NCBI GenBank assembly: GCA_019914995.1
Contig: CM034126.1
Location: 7,693,001 to 7,757,000 of the forward strand
Origin: Acanthochlamys bracteata
Lineage: Eukaryota; Streptophyta; Magnoliopsida; Pandanales; Velloziaceae
DNA length: 64,000 nt
Direction: 5' to 3'
Below the pieces are notes generated by a model that ran no database searches, was not told the origin of the DNA, and was given only the letters and a program-made list of their open reading frames with translations. Made by a program: the position numbers and the translations under genes. Below are positions 11,366-23,800 of the stretch, piece after piece; the first letter of the stretch is position 1; each line of letters begins with the position of its first letter.

Positions 11366-14300
11366 CACCGCTTCTCAGGCTGCCACGAGTCATTCAAACT
11401 GTCATTACCTGGGCAACAAATTAGTTTTCTTTAATGAATGAGACCCTTCATCACCATTGCTGCTTGTCCTACCATTACTGCTATAATGAAGACCACTTCG
11501 CAATCCACAAGTCTTGAAATCATTTAATATATTAAAGTAGAAGCAGGAAGAGCTAACTACCTGCAGCAGGCTTTTGTTCGGGGGCCTTCACTGTCACTGA
11601 CTGCATGGAACTGATATACGGAAATCCAGCTACAGCTGCAGTAGTTATAAGAGGGTACGGAGCACCTGAAGCTGGTTGACCAGGATGCTGCAAGAGACCA
11701 GTTGCCGGTAAACCCTTTAAACTGCCAACAACAGCTGCCATGGTTCTTGCTGGATCACTGGTGTGTGGTGCACCTGAGCATAGGGAGAGAACTCCCATTG
11801 AAGCGGGGGAATTATGCTGCTGGGATGGCAGCTCGGATTGATGTTTTTGGTAGTAAGCGATAGCTGTGGCATTGGCGGACGTCGAAGATGGCGTATAGGC
11901 ACCTGAGAAGAAGAACTGGGGTTGTTGGAATGGTTGCTTCTGCTGAGGCTGAGAGTGTTGCTGCAGTTGTTTAGAACTTGAATTTGAGCTTGAACTTGCT
12001 TTGGCAGACATGTGAGGCTGCCCAAGGATGGAAGCCAAGTTACGGTTGCTTACAGATGATGTTTTCAAGCTTGCATTTGAAGAAGAATTATTATCGGATG
12101 CTTGTGGAAGGACCAGACTAGAGGAAAAAGGAGGTGATGACTTCACATTTGAATAAGCCTGTGGACTGCCAATACTGGCACTTTTACTTGCTGTGTTTGG
12201 TACAGATCCAACTACCACTGAAGTGGCAGTAGATGACAATGAAGGGATAGTACTCTGTCCAATTGAACCCACAGCCATCTTCAATGTATTAACCCCAAAT
12301 GAGATCTGGGTCTGATGGTTTGGATTGGGTGGAGTTTGCTGGGATACCCTATTATGGTGTTGTGGTACTTGGCTTCTACCAGATGATGAAGCAGGTGAAG
12401 GGGAAGGGAGGGGTGTTGCAGCAGGCCTACACGAATTCTTCCACTGTGGAGACTGAGAGGGACTGCCACCAGCTTGGATAAGGGCCTGTGGAAAACCTGA
12501 AAGTGCTGGAGGAAATTTTGTCACAGTAGAACCTGCTGGAAGCCTCTCAGAGTACACAGAGGAATTGTTGCTCGCATTTGAGGATGTCGAATGGGATGAA
12601 AGCTGGTGCTGCAGTTGAATTTGCTGTTGCTGCTTTTGCAGTTGCATCAAGTGCTGCTGTTGAGTGCCTGGAGAATTGATAATAGTTGTGTTTGTAGCAG
12701 AAGTTGTCGGAACATCACTTGCACTTCGGCTTGGAAAACACCCTCCAGTAGATCCCTGAATGAGATTCCGAGTCCTAGAAGAACCGTCCATGACATTGTT
12801 GCTAATAATAGATGAGACTAGGGCCTCCCCCCCATCTGTCCTAGAGAAGGTAAGAGAGTGCTGCAAGCCACTCGCTGCAGACTTGTTCGAAGCCATGGAC
12901 TTCCTCTCCTCTTCACAAGCAATACTAGCATTTAATGACTCACCTACAGACTTTCCATCCTCTTGATGGTGAGCTTTCTTCTGTTGTGCGGCCTGAGCAG
13001 CAGCAGCAGCAACCATTGACATCTGGAAACCATGCCTTGCAGCTTCAGGAAGACCCTGAAATAGTGGATGGTTCTGCGTCATTGTCGATAACTCCAAGCC
13101 TGGTGGAGAGGCTGTAGCCATAGCAGGACCGGGGAGTGAAGCATAGGACATGGCAAACCCTTGAGCAGAAGTCAACTTTTCACTTTGATTCCCTGCAACG
13201 CCTCCTAGTGCAGATGCATTTGGTGGAGTAATTAAGGCAAAGTTCTGCGGATGCATCTGCATAGGAACGCCAGGGCTAAATACACTCTTCTGAGCTTGCG
13301 ATACTCGACTATCATTCACCAATAGATTCTCCTGGTTCATGTCAGTGGTGTGGTGATGTTGCTTAGACATTGCTAGGGGTTGAGAACTACCACCAGTTGG
13401 AGAAGGTCCACCACCGCCAGTTACTCGCTGAGGATTTTGTTGATGCTTCAGAGAAGATGATGAACCACCACTCGAAGTGCTCCTGTTTTGATGCCCTCGC
13501 TGGACATGAGGAGGCTGGCCTGCCGACTGCTGCTGGAGCTGTGAAGGATGAATCACTTGTGAAGAGTAGAAGGAACCACTAAAGAACGGCATTGCAAGAG
13601 CTGGTGATGCTCCTCTATATGGGCTGACATGTGCAGGAATTGGAAATGGATAACCATTGTTCTGCAGTATAGCAAGGTATTGAGCTTCACTTGGAGGCAA
13701 ACTTGCAAAGTTGAAGTTAACGGGGGCTGCTGATCCTCCAGTCACAGAGTTTGCCATGCCTGAATTGGCAGTAGCAGAAGAAGATGCGGTAGAATTACCA
13801 GCACCTGAAGCATTTTTTGGCGCAGAAGGTCGGGCTGCAATTGCAGCTCCTGTGGTGTGTTGATTTAGGGGAAAAATGAAAGCAGGGCTCTGCGAAACAT
13901 AACAGTCAGACGTTATCCAAAGTCATATCCATTGAAACAGCTGTGACTAAAGAACCAAAACAAAAAAAAGAGAAATACAAATTTCTTAATAAAGGAGCAA
14001 ATGCGTAAAGCTTTAGCAACTTCATCAGAAAATTCTTACAAGTACGGCACTGCCAGATCCTGTCTGCGCCACATTTTGGAGCATAAGCTGCTTCCTCTGT
14101 GTGTCAGCAACTGAGTTATTAGCAATGGAATTGTCATCTCCGCCAGTTCCTCCAGGACAACCACCCTTGTCCAGCGTGGAGTTCAGGCTCCTTCCAGGTA
14201 ATCTACCTTGCAATGAATTGCCAATAACAGTAGTATCTGAAGGAGGTACGGCATTGAGATTATATGGCTTTGCCCCGTAAAGCTGCATGTTACCTGCAGC

Positions 14301-17146
14301 AGCAGGCCAAAGTGCATTCACCTTTGTGATCTGCTGGTGATAGTGAATTGTCTTTGCGATGTAGCAATGTGTCGCACAATGCTTTGGACGCAGCGGCGGA
14401 ACAAGAGCCTTGGAGGATCCAGAGCTTCCATCCACTGGACAAACTGCTGAGAGTGATGGAACTTGACCCATATACCTGAATGAAACAAAAAAGAAGCAAA
14501 AGAAATTAAAATCCACATAAGCAACTTTCAGAAACACAAAGAAGGAATCTGAAGAAGAGAACTCACCCAAAAGGAGTGAGGTTCCCAGGCCAACTGGGGA
14601 CTGTCATTGGAAAAGGTATGGAGATTGACGGAGATACTGATAAGAAAAAAACCAAAAGAAAAAGTAGTTCGCCTATGACTATGTAAAAGAGACAACTCTA
14701 AAAACAAATATAAATAAATGTACTAAGGTGGAAAATACCAGGCTTTTCCATTTTAGCCTCAATCTTGGAAGAAGATTTTGGTTGCTTTTGGCTTTGCTCT
14801 TTCATGTTGCCATTAAGATCTTTGCTTGGCTTCTCCGGATCAAGTTGCAGGTCCAGAGACTGAATGTTACGCTTCTTCAAATTAAGATCTTCAGTTGCAG
14901 GAATCTCTTTCCTGCCTTCCAGTAATATTTCCTCCACCTGCCTTTTTGGCTGGGTTTTCCCCACTTCCATTCTTGTTTCTCTGATCTTCTGAACCTGCTA
15001 AAGAACATTTCAAAGTTGAGCAAAAACCAAAAACTAAAAACCAAATAGAGCAACAATCTTCTACATAGATCACAATCAAAAGATTACCAATTCAATCTGC
15101 AGCTCAGAAGCTTTATGATCATCAGCATAGTCTTCCCTATAAGGAGATGATTTCCCAGGAGGAGGAACCTATGAAACACTTAGTTCCCTCAGTTATTTCA
15201 ATTGAAACATTACAAATATCAGAATATATGAAAACAAAGTGCACCATCAAATCAACTAGTTCCCTCAGTAATTCAATAGAAACATTACAAATATCAGAAT
15301 ATATGAAGACAAAGCGCACCATCAAATCAATCTTGAATCTCGCTGCTTGAGGCTTATCAACTTGCACATCACTGCAAGAAACGAAATTTATCTTTCAAAT
15401 TAGCTCAAATCAGAAGGCAGAAAGCGCAATCCTGGAGATTGAGTAAAAGCTTACCCTTTCACTCTAGGTTGTTCCTCAAGCTTGACATCAAGATCGGGCT
15501 GACGCTGAACTTCAGAGCTATCCTGCTCTGTTAACTCAGTCAGATCACCTGAATTTGGCTTCTGATCACTCTCCAGCTTCGATCCCAAAACGTCAGCAAT
15601 CGGTTCAGCAGACTGAGAGACTGCAGCACCGGTTTGGAATCTGCTTGTCTCAACAGCCGGTGATGTCGCTGCCTTATCTATTTTCGGCGAAGAAGCCTCC
15701 TCCGTGCTGACTGTTTGCTCAGGCTCTGATTTTGGCATCGATGCGGAAGCTCCAGTACTGACCGGCAAATTGGCTGAATTGTCTTCTTCATACTTGGTAA
15801 CTTGCGGACGCTTCCTCTTCAGAGCTGGAGAAAAACACATAAAAAAAGAAACAAATCAGAAATCGATCACAGGACAACCAGAATGAAAGAAGCAACGCCT
15901 AGATCGGAGGTAGACCTGTGGTTCCTTCATTAGAGTAAAAACTGCCTGATGACTGAGACGCCGGTGGGTGATTGGAGATGGGCGACGAAGCTCTTGACTG
16001 GGATACGTTGATCCGGCCATTGGAATCCTTGGAATCCAGCTTGTAGTTCTCATGGTTCGCCGGCGGCGAACATTCAAACTGCCTCGCCATCTTGAACAGG
16101 ACTTCAGCGACATCGATCTCTATCTTATCTTGAGAAATTGGCTTTGGAGAAGACTTACGCTGCCGCTGCTGCTGCTGTTGCTGCATCGATGACCCGACTG
16201 TCTTCTGAGATGACAAAACAAGCAAGAAGTTAGAAAGTAACTGGTTGAGCAAAAAGATGAGAAGCAAGAAGATATATCCCAGTTCACACACCAACTTCTT
16301 CTTCACTGAAGCACTGGGTGAAGATGGCGAGTTATGCGCAGTTGAAACAGTGCTGGGCCTCCCCGGAGACGTTGACACCTGACGGTGAACCTGCTCACCC
16401 CTGCCTCCGCCGCCCGAAGAGACCCAGGATTCTTGCGATCTCTTCCCAGACGCTGCAAATCATAAAAAAACAAATGTCAGAAGAAAGGCTAGCAAATCTT
16501 GGAAAGCTTCCATGCCCAAAAAAAAAATGAAGTTGTCAGACAGAGCACCTGAACGAGCTTTCCTCGGGACTTGAACACCGATCATCTCGTCCGCCACCTT
16601 CCAGACAGTCGGCGGCCGAACAGGCCGAGGGGGAGGGAGACTCCGCACTTGCGAAATTTGCTGTAAGGAAGATGACGAAGGTGGCGGAGTCATGACCGAC
16701 GGCGAAGGTAGAGCTGTTGAGGACGATCGATGCGAGACGGAGTGGTGACCGTCTTCTTCGTCGTCATCATCATCATCGATGCTATCGTCTGAGCTACCGT
16801 CACCATTCGACCTCTCTGGTCTCCTCCTTTTGCTCCGGCTTGATCTATCACGATCCCGATCTCTCTTGCTAACTCTTTCGCGGAGCCTTAAAGATGTCTC
16901 CAGTATCTCCAACACTCCATCCTCTTCTGTAAACAAATTATCAAACGGAAACAACAAAAATTAGTCAAAACTTGTAAAAGAAATGAATGAATTTACTAAA
17001 AAAGGTTAGATCTACGAAAAAGAGGAATCCGGAATCTCACCAGGAGAGTCCCGACGGCTGTCGTCGTTACGCTGGCGCCTTCTAGACAAACTGCTGCCGT
17101 TCATCGCTGCCATGCTGCTTCGTCTTGCGTCTCTATTCCTCTCCAT
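11366..17146 (-). CDS. TIC: TIME FOR COFFEE (TIC)-like nuclear circadian clock regulator
   Basis: A 12-exon gene read on -: 17146-17041, 16926-16549, 16452-16292, 16204-15916, 15824-15455, 15371-15320, 15168-15088, 14994-14739, 14636-14567, 14475-14040, 13889-11561, 11409-11366. All junctions are GT/AG and keep phase. The total is 4572 nt, 1523 aa, close to Arabidopsis TIC (about 1550). The start has an in-frame TAG two codons upstream. In order: basic RERVSKRDRDRDRSSRSKR (about 50-70), acidic DDDDDDEED, TVWKVADEMIGVQVPRKAR (about 140-160), VAEVLFKMARQFE, RPKHCATHCYIAKTIHYHQQ, then a long Gln/Ser/Pro-rich tail. These match remembered TIC. There is no catalytic domain. Family knowledge: TIC is a plant-specific nuclear protein that keeps clock amplitude and period and links to jasmonate, sugar and stress signalling. 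The short last exon gives NDSLNDSWQPEKR, the usual TIC ending. Identification is strong; function here is inferred. Confidence 0.92.
11553..11561 (-). other. Alternative TIC C-terminus if the last intron is retained
   Basis: The exon 11 donor is GCTGCAG|GTAGTTAG. Reading through it adds only Gly-Ser and a TAG ending at 11553. Splicing to 11409 replaces this with the 13-residue tail. The donor itself therefore carries a stop codon two codons in. Confidence 0.6.
12605..12655 (-). repeat. Gln-rich codon repeat in TIC exon 11
   Basis: CAG/CAA-rich stretch coding for MQLQKQQQQIQLQHQ-type sequence. A shorter poly-Gln run sits at 16158-16185 in exon 4, and a poly-Ala run lies at about 12990-13015. 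These low-complexity tracts are typical of TIC proteins and vary in length between species. Confidence 0.8.
15181..15330 (-). repeat. 75-bp tandem duplication over the TIC exon 6 splice donor
   Basis: Units 15181-15256 and 15257-15330 differ at only a few bases. Each contains the reverse complement of GATTTGATG|GTGC, so the exon 6 donor (exon end 15320) is present a second time 75 bp further into the intron (exon end 15245). The extra 75 nt are open in frame. Confidence 0.85.
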
Positions 17147-17420
17147 CCCCTATCTACGAACCTCATCAGATCTACCAACCCCTCCAATTTCTATCTCATC
17201 ACCATTCTCACCCTCTTCTACCACAAATCTGACATCAGACTGCTTCTTCCCCGATTGCTAGTGCAAAATCTCACTTTTCTGACCGAGAATTGAAGGAAAT
17301 TAACGAGGAGAAGGAGCAAAAGCTTTGGAGTTTCTCTGCTTCACAGAGGTCTTCTCCTGTCCTAGGCCTCCGCGCTACGGATTGATTATTTGTTTCAACT
17401 ATTTTCTCTCGCTCCCTCTC
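17147..17420 (-). promoter_or_regulatory. Probable 5' leader of the TIC homologue
   Basis: This is the sequence upstream of the ATG. It is purine-rich on the coding strand (GGAGAAGGAGCAAAAGC at 17300-17325 reversed context) and has no long ORF. No TATA box is obvious. The limit at about 17.42 kb is only where composition changes. Confidence 0.35.
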
Positions 17421-20400
17421 CACTTTTTTCGGCTTTTAGACACTCTTACCCCACTACCTACGCGTGAGTAGACGTTCCGGATCAACATCCACGACAGCCA
17501 ACTCATATAATCCGTCGGATTATCCGCAATCGGACGGCTTTCAGTAGCCAATGCCAGCGTCGAAGGATTCTAGCCGTTTGATTCGGGTAAAGCACCGAAG
17601 TCTAGGCTTGTCCATGCTGAGTGTTTGCTCACGTGTCATTAGGCAACTAACCTTCTGGCAAAGTATTCTTTGCCAACCTGCACTTGGCAGCGAGAAGGTC
17701 GACTAGGCACTGGATACCGCCGGCAACCTACCCTACTGGTTATTGGCGGGCGCTGCCAGTAAAGTTGTAAATTTTCGTTTCAGTCACTTCGATCTTAAAA
17801 ACTGCAACGATGCTTTCTTCCCCTTGCAGTTTATTCTACTTCCCTAGTGCTCAGCTCACTGCAGCCCACGAGAGTGCGTTCTAATGGTTGAGACTGCATG
17901 GCTTCGTCCGCCGAGAACTTTAAACCGTTGGATTAATTCCTACGTGGCGTCAGAATCCATCGGCAGCCCACCAGGGCTAGCGCTACAGTTCTCGCGAACC
18001 TTAGCTGGCAATACTTGTGCCGGACCGTTTAATGACGCCGAGGAAGAGAAGCAATGTGGACCGTAGGATTAACAACAACGGACGGACGCGATCTACAAGC
18101 AAAAAGGAGCACGGTAGTCCCAAGGCTGAGTTGGGCCCAACCAAACGCCTTGCTACCGCCTTTGATCCAATTTTTCCTGTCAAGGGCCACTTGGGGGCTT
18201 TCTCCGACGAGGGTCCATGGTACGTCATCGTGGTCCACGCTACAACCACCACCACCACCACACCCCCCCCCCCCGGGGTGCAGTATACAACCAGTGAACT
18301 ATAAGAGAATCGCGTTTCCTGTCGCAGACTTATCAGAAAAACAGGTTTCCCCTTATTTTTTGGTCTGTTGTGCACTGTGCAGTTCTTTTTAATTCTAAAC
18401 AAAGAAAGACGACAGGAAACGCAATTAGTTTTAGTCTGTTTAAGTCTTAAAAATGTTTACTTAAGTGGTAGCAGTAGAAAAGATGAAAGATTCATGTTTC
18501 CAAAAAACCGCACAACCTCACCACGTGCGTGGTTCAGAGATGGCACGTGCATCCGAAGAGACCCTAACTATGGCAGCAGAAAGAAAAGCTTACAGTGGCA
18601 GCTTCTAGTGTTTGTGCAGATAATGCGATGAGAGTTTCCAGCCCTAACTAGCCCACGCCTACGCCTGCCACTCAGCCAGTCACTACGAAATATCTCTAAA
18701 AAGGCAGATATTACTAATCTGTAAAAATTACTAACGAACCCCTCCATGAATTACTCTTTGGTGAAGAACATACAGAACTCGCCTGGATCTACTTGCCCTA
18801 CTGGGAACGGCGATAAAGGAGCCCATATGGCTCCAATTTGTTGTGCGAAGCCTACTTTCAAATTTCTTCAGAAAAAAACCGATCCGCTGTCGCCGTATTA
18901 CGTTCCACGTCAGCAATCTATCGTGGCTAGGTCAAGTATTATCGTTAAGAACTTAACAAAACCGAACTTGCTAGAGAAAGGAGAACGAGGGAGGAAGACG
19001 GACTGACGGGAACTGATCCTAATCGTGTTCCTTCGCTCTCGCCTAAGTTTTGTGTTCGGTTTAAAAATTACTGTTTAGCAGTAGGGAGAATGAGAGAAAG
19101 AAAAAGAGAAATAAACCATATGTAGCATATTTATTTATCCATTTATGTTTTCATTATTTTACCCTCTCTGTCTTACCAATGGCATTTTTATTTTTTTTAT
19201 AATTTTTGTTTTAATTTAAATATATTTTATTTTTATATTGTTTTTATTAATTTATTTAAATATCATTATAATTTTTTTTTAATTATCTCTTTCTTGCTTT
19301 TACTTCTATTTTTTTATAAATTTTTTATCCAAACAGCATAAATATTTGATAGTATGTTCTTAAAAAAAAATTAACTAGATATACTTTTAAAATCTTTTAA
19401 ATAAGATATAAAAAATACAAAAATAGATAATATATAAAAGTTTTATAATACAAATTTTCTATATTTCAAATTTTTTAAAATTTATAAAATATTTAATCGA
19501 ATTCATTAAAATATGTAAAATAATATAAATTAAAAAAGTAAAAAATACTTTAAATACTAAGTAATTACATGATACAACCACGGAAAAGTGCAAGGACCCA
19601 CAAAGAAGACTACAAAAATGGACCACTCTCGCCTTATCCGTACCAGTTCATAAAGAAAACGGAAACCTTTCTTTCTTTTTAATTTGAAATTAATATTATT
19701 TGCCAAATCAGATATTAACTTAATCTGGAATTTAACGGGGAAGCCGTTAGTAGTTATCCCGGGTGACCTTTTAGCTCTTTGTTAAGCGCGTGTTTGAATC
19801 GTTCGAATTTTTTTCAAATTAAAATTTCGAAAAGTTTATATACATTAGTTGCACAATAAATTAAATTTTTTAATTATGCATATGAAATTCTAATTTTAAT
19901 TTTTATTTACATATTTTTAATATAATTTTATTTTTAATTTTTTAATTTTTTTAAAAAATAATTAAAATATAAAATTGGATTTTTATTTTTATATTTATTA
20001 TAATTAAAAATTTTTACTTTTTATTTTTTAATTTATGTGAAACACAGTTACTAAATTTTGAAACATGTTTTAATTTATTCTTTTGAGAAAATATTTAATC
20101 AGGTAGTTAGCCTCCTGTCTAAATTTCTGAATTTTGATATTACAACACTTCATAAATTATCTTTCATCATCGACATTTCTTTATCAAATTAATTTACTAA
20201 TATTTATCTTCTTCATATAGAGAAAAGAACGAATCCATTTCCATCCATCACCTGCGCAAATATGGAACGATACTTCATTATACTAGCATTTTCTCAATTT
20301 AATAAGTTCTTTATTCTTTTGACCTTATTACATTCGAAAAAAAAAATGAAACAAAAAAGATGAAGAAACCACTTGTTTCTTCTATATTTTTTCTATATTT

Positions 20401-20560
20401 ACATAGACTAGGGAGAATGTTATTATGGTAAGATAAATTGATAAATTATAATTGACAAAATTGAACCAAATATGGATCCAATAACTTGTCCAAGTATGAC
20501 GAATTTCATCAACCCGACGATCAATATTGTCTGGTATGCGACTCTCTAGCTCAATACCAA
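17421..20560. other. Intergenic, no gene seen
   Basis: 17.4-18.9 kb is of mixed composition with ORFs under 135 codons and no recognisable family. A short hairpin TGGCAAAG-TATT-CTTTGCCA lies at 17656-17675. 19.05-20.36 kb is strongly AT-rich. It contains segments starting GTGTTCGGTTTAAAAA (19050) and ending TTATCCAAACAGCATAAA (about 19340), which look like ends of a small AT-rich non-autonomous element. I could not prove this. Confidence 0.45.
18243..18278. repeat. (ACC)n followed by poly-C microsatellite
   Basis: ACCACCACCACCACCACAC followed by a run of about 11 C and GGGG. Confidence 0.95.
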
Positions 20561-20569
20561 CTATGAATA

Positions 20570-20842
20570 ATACAGGTGTTGATGTATACAATGCAGCTAA
20601 AGTAGTTGTTCCGGACACTGGTGTTGATGTACACAATGAAGATAATGAACTTGAGCTTTCACCATAATGGAAATCAAAACTGTGCGTCAAAGTCGGTCCA
20701 TGATTTCTGTTTCAGTGATGGGTAACCATTGATGGAGGGTTTGCTGAAATCCTTTTGCTGATGTTGTTCTTCCTGATTCTTACTACCGTTGGATCACTAT
20801 GTTTTTGTAATAGCTTGATTGTGGTGGGATAAACTAAGCCAT
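20570..20842 (-). pseudogene. IQD (IQ67-domain) gene remnant, 3' half
   Basis: On - the translation contains SVRIRKNNISKRISANPPS and then FDFHYGESSSSLSSLCTSTP. Both match the conserved region near the C-terminus of IQD proteins (VKVRRNNVSTRIS..., then the Ser/Thr-rich FDESSASSS-like motif and CTST). Stops interrupt it. It ends exactly where the long LTR begins; the other half of the gene lies on the far side at 24,031-24,700. IQD proteins are plant calmodulin-binding scaffold proteins associated with microtubules and membranes (family knowledge). Confidence 0.7.
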
Positions 20843-23800
20843 TGTTAGAGATAGAGGTCCTAATATACAATATTTCTTTCTTTTATTTTTCTCCTCACCT
20901 CCATTTTCTCCTCCACCCGATAACCACCCTCTCAGTCTCCTTCCCGGCGTCCGATCAGCCCAACGGCCATTTCTCTTCTTTTTCACTCCGGCGTGCATCT
21001 CCTCACCCTCTTCTTCGTCTTCCTACCTCAATTTCATCGGATTTAGCTTAATCATTGCGGAGCCGAAAATCTCAACCTTCGCTAGAGTTGTTCGCCGGCA
21101 ATTGGACTGCACCGAGCTACTAAAAACCATCTCCTCACCCCACTGAAGGTTCTTCCTCCATCAATTGTGCTCGATTTCGGCTTAGGAGAGAAGGAGCACG
21201 ATTTCTCCCAAGCCGTTGTCTAAATGGCTGATTCTGGCGCCAGCAATGGTTTTTAGTTTAACCATCAGTTTCTATTAAACTCTGCTACTCTTGAGGATCA
21301 TTTCATTGTTAATTTCTCTCTTGTTGGAAAATTCATTGGAACCCTAATTTTCGCCGGAATTCGGCGAGCCGGCGGGATTGACGGTTTAGGTGAGATCAAA
21401 TGCTCTCTTTTGTCGACTGAACTTGTCTTTGGACCTCTAAATAACCCGTTTCACTTTATATGTCCAGTTGATCGATAATCGACGAGTTCGTCTCTAAAAC
21501 GCGAGGTCGGTTCTGAGTCCGACTTATTCGATTCGGTAAGCCTTCTTAGTCGCTAGCCTTAGTATTAGTCGATGGGTTTGAATTATGAATTATTGTTGGA
21601 GAATTGCTTTAGATTGCTTATTGTGTTTGCGTAATTTTATATTGGTAATAGGATTAAAAGCGAAATTTATCGGATGATCCGAATTGGTGATAGCCATAGA
21701 TAAGAGGTTGTGCAAGGACCTTCAGGTGAGGGTTACTTGCGTCTTTTCTTTTTAGCTTTATCGTTACGTTTTCAACGCAAGTAACATTCGCTTTAAAACC
21801 TCCGGCATGACTTTGCCAATTTCAGTACATATGAGATTTGATCCTCATATTTATGGTGCATGCTTGTTGGACTTATATTTAAGCATATGTAAAAACATGC
21901 TAGTAAATAAGTAAGTTATCATATTATTTCAGATTCTACTTATACATGTTCACGGGCTAGGTGATAGAAAACTTAGTAGTATGATTGATAACGCATAAGG
22001 AGAGTTCCTAATAAGGCATCCGACACGAGAATCATGATAGTTATAAAAGCATGCGTGCCTTTGATAAGATTTAATACTAAAATTCATTTAGCATGCTTAT
22101 GACTAGTACATATGTATAGGAATCTTGACACAGTATATTTGTTTGCTATTAGTAAATGGCTTAGCATGTCTAGCTAGTATACTCAAGTCGACAAACTTGT
22201 AAATACGTATTGGAAACTAGTTGCATAAATTATTATGTATATTGTCTGGACTTCTATGTGGGATGCATAATTTATTTGTAGAACATGTTTTATAAGGAAC
22301 GACGATCATCGGCAACATGATGCATGGTAACTTAGATATGTGTGAATGCTATTCATCTATTGCTCGCATATGATTCTCAAGCATATATTATTCAACATTG
22401 TAGACGTATATGTATATGGACATATGGTTGAGAATGAACCTAATGGAGGCTTTATGCCTGGTTGTTCATGGTGCATATGCATATGACCTATGACTAATGC
22501 CCGTCGGGGCTTAGATTTGATTGACCTATTATGCATAGACACTCGCGCTGCACGAGGCAGACGAGTCAGGAGCTGAGATCAGGACCCCAATGGGTGTGGG
22601 GCGGGCACCCACCTATGGCTATAGTATTGTTAGGCCCATGCGCGTGGGGGCGATACCACGGCCCATCCTGTCCGATCACCCGGGATGGTTGTATCTCGCC
22701 GAGGCAGGAGTAGCCTGGTTGGTAGATTGAGCTGGAGATTGAGTCTCGCTCTTTATTGTATGATTATTATTCTGATTTCCCGATCATTGTCACGTCATGT
22801 AGATAGATATATACGCATGCACGATGACATATGTATATGGTATAGACATGCATTGACCTTTTATTCCATTTCGATTCTTAACAAATGATAGATCATAGAT
22901 ATAGATACATATGCATGCATAGCCATACATACATATAATATTAGTATGCCTGATATATATTACATGTAATTATAGATGCATGTTTTTGGATAACTTGCTA
23001 TACGGAAAACGTAAAAGTAAATGCTTGAGGCTTTAATTAAGACATACAATATATCTAGCTTATATTCTCACTCGCGTTCATATGTGTATGTTGATAGCAT
23101 TATAATGCGAGTTGGAGATATGATCCCACTTTATCACTTAATTGTATAACTTTAACTCCTTGGTGCACGACGCATATTGTATTTAGTATATTCGAGTGGA
23201 TGAACTAGAGGTATATTATTCGTATTAATAGACATATGCATGCATATAGATAATATCCAAATATGTGCTTGTATATTTATCACGTGTATGAATATAAATG
23301 TAAGAATAGAGAACCCCTATAACATAATTATTTGTTACGAGGAAAGAGTTTGTGTTGCATGTCATGCTTCCGTATTTGTCCTTATTAGAACTAGGCCGAT
23401 ATGGGACGGTTTAGGACTAGATAAAGAATGATCTGATCTATCGTTGCATTTATCTCATATAGAGATATAGAGAAACAATGATAGAGTAATGTATTAGAAA
23501 CTTTAAATGATGCATCCCTGATTTATTACCTCACTGAGACTGGGCTCAGCCTTTTTTTTCTTTGGCCTCCCTCAGTTGTTGCAGAGTTAAGTTCGAGTTA
23601 GCGGACCTTATCATGGACATGAGAGATATAATGATGGTATGTTTAAAATATTCCTATTTATTATTTAGTTGGCTCTGTAACACTCGAGGGACTGTGTTAT
23701 TCTTATTATTATTTGTAAATTATCAGTTTGGTACTCAATTATTGATTTATATGTTTTTCTCATTTTGTTGAGATGTATTACCGCAGATAGCAGTTGTATA

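Noticed and set aside
12299-13582. Several + strand ORFs opposite TIC exon 11
   Set aside because: They are antisense shadows of the Gln/Ser-rich coding sequence.
17656-17675. Hairpin TGGCAAAG/CTTTGCCA as a terminator or miRNA precursor
   Set aside because: The stem is only 8 bp with a 4-base loop, too short for a miRNA precursor, and no gene ends there.
18001-18402. 133-codon ORF on - and overlapping ORFs on + near the CACC/poly-C tract
   Set aside because: Three overlapping frames are open because of GC-rich, low-complexity sequence; no domain and no codon pattern.
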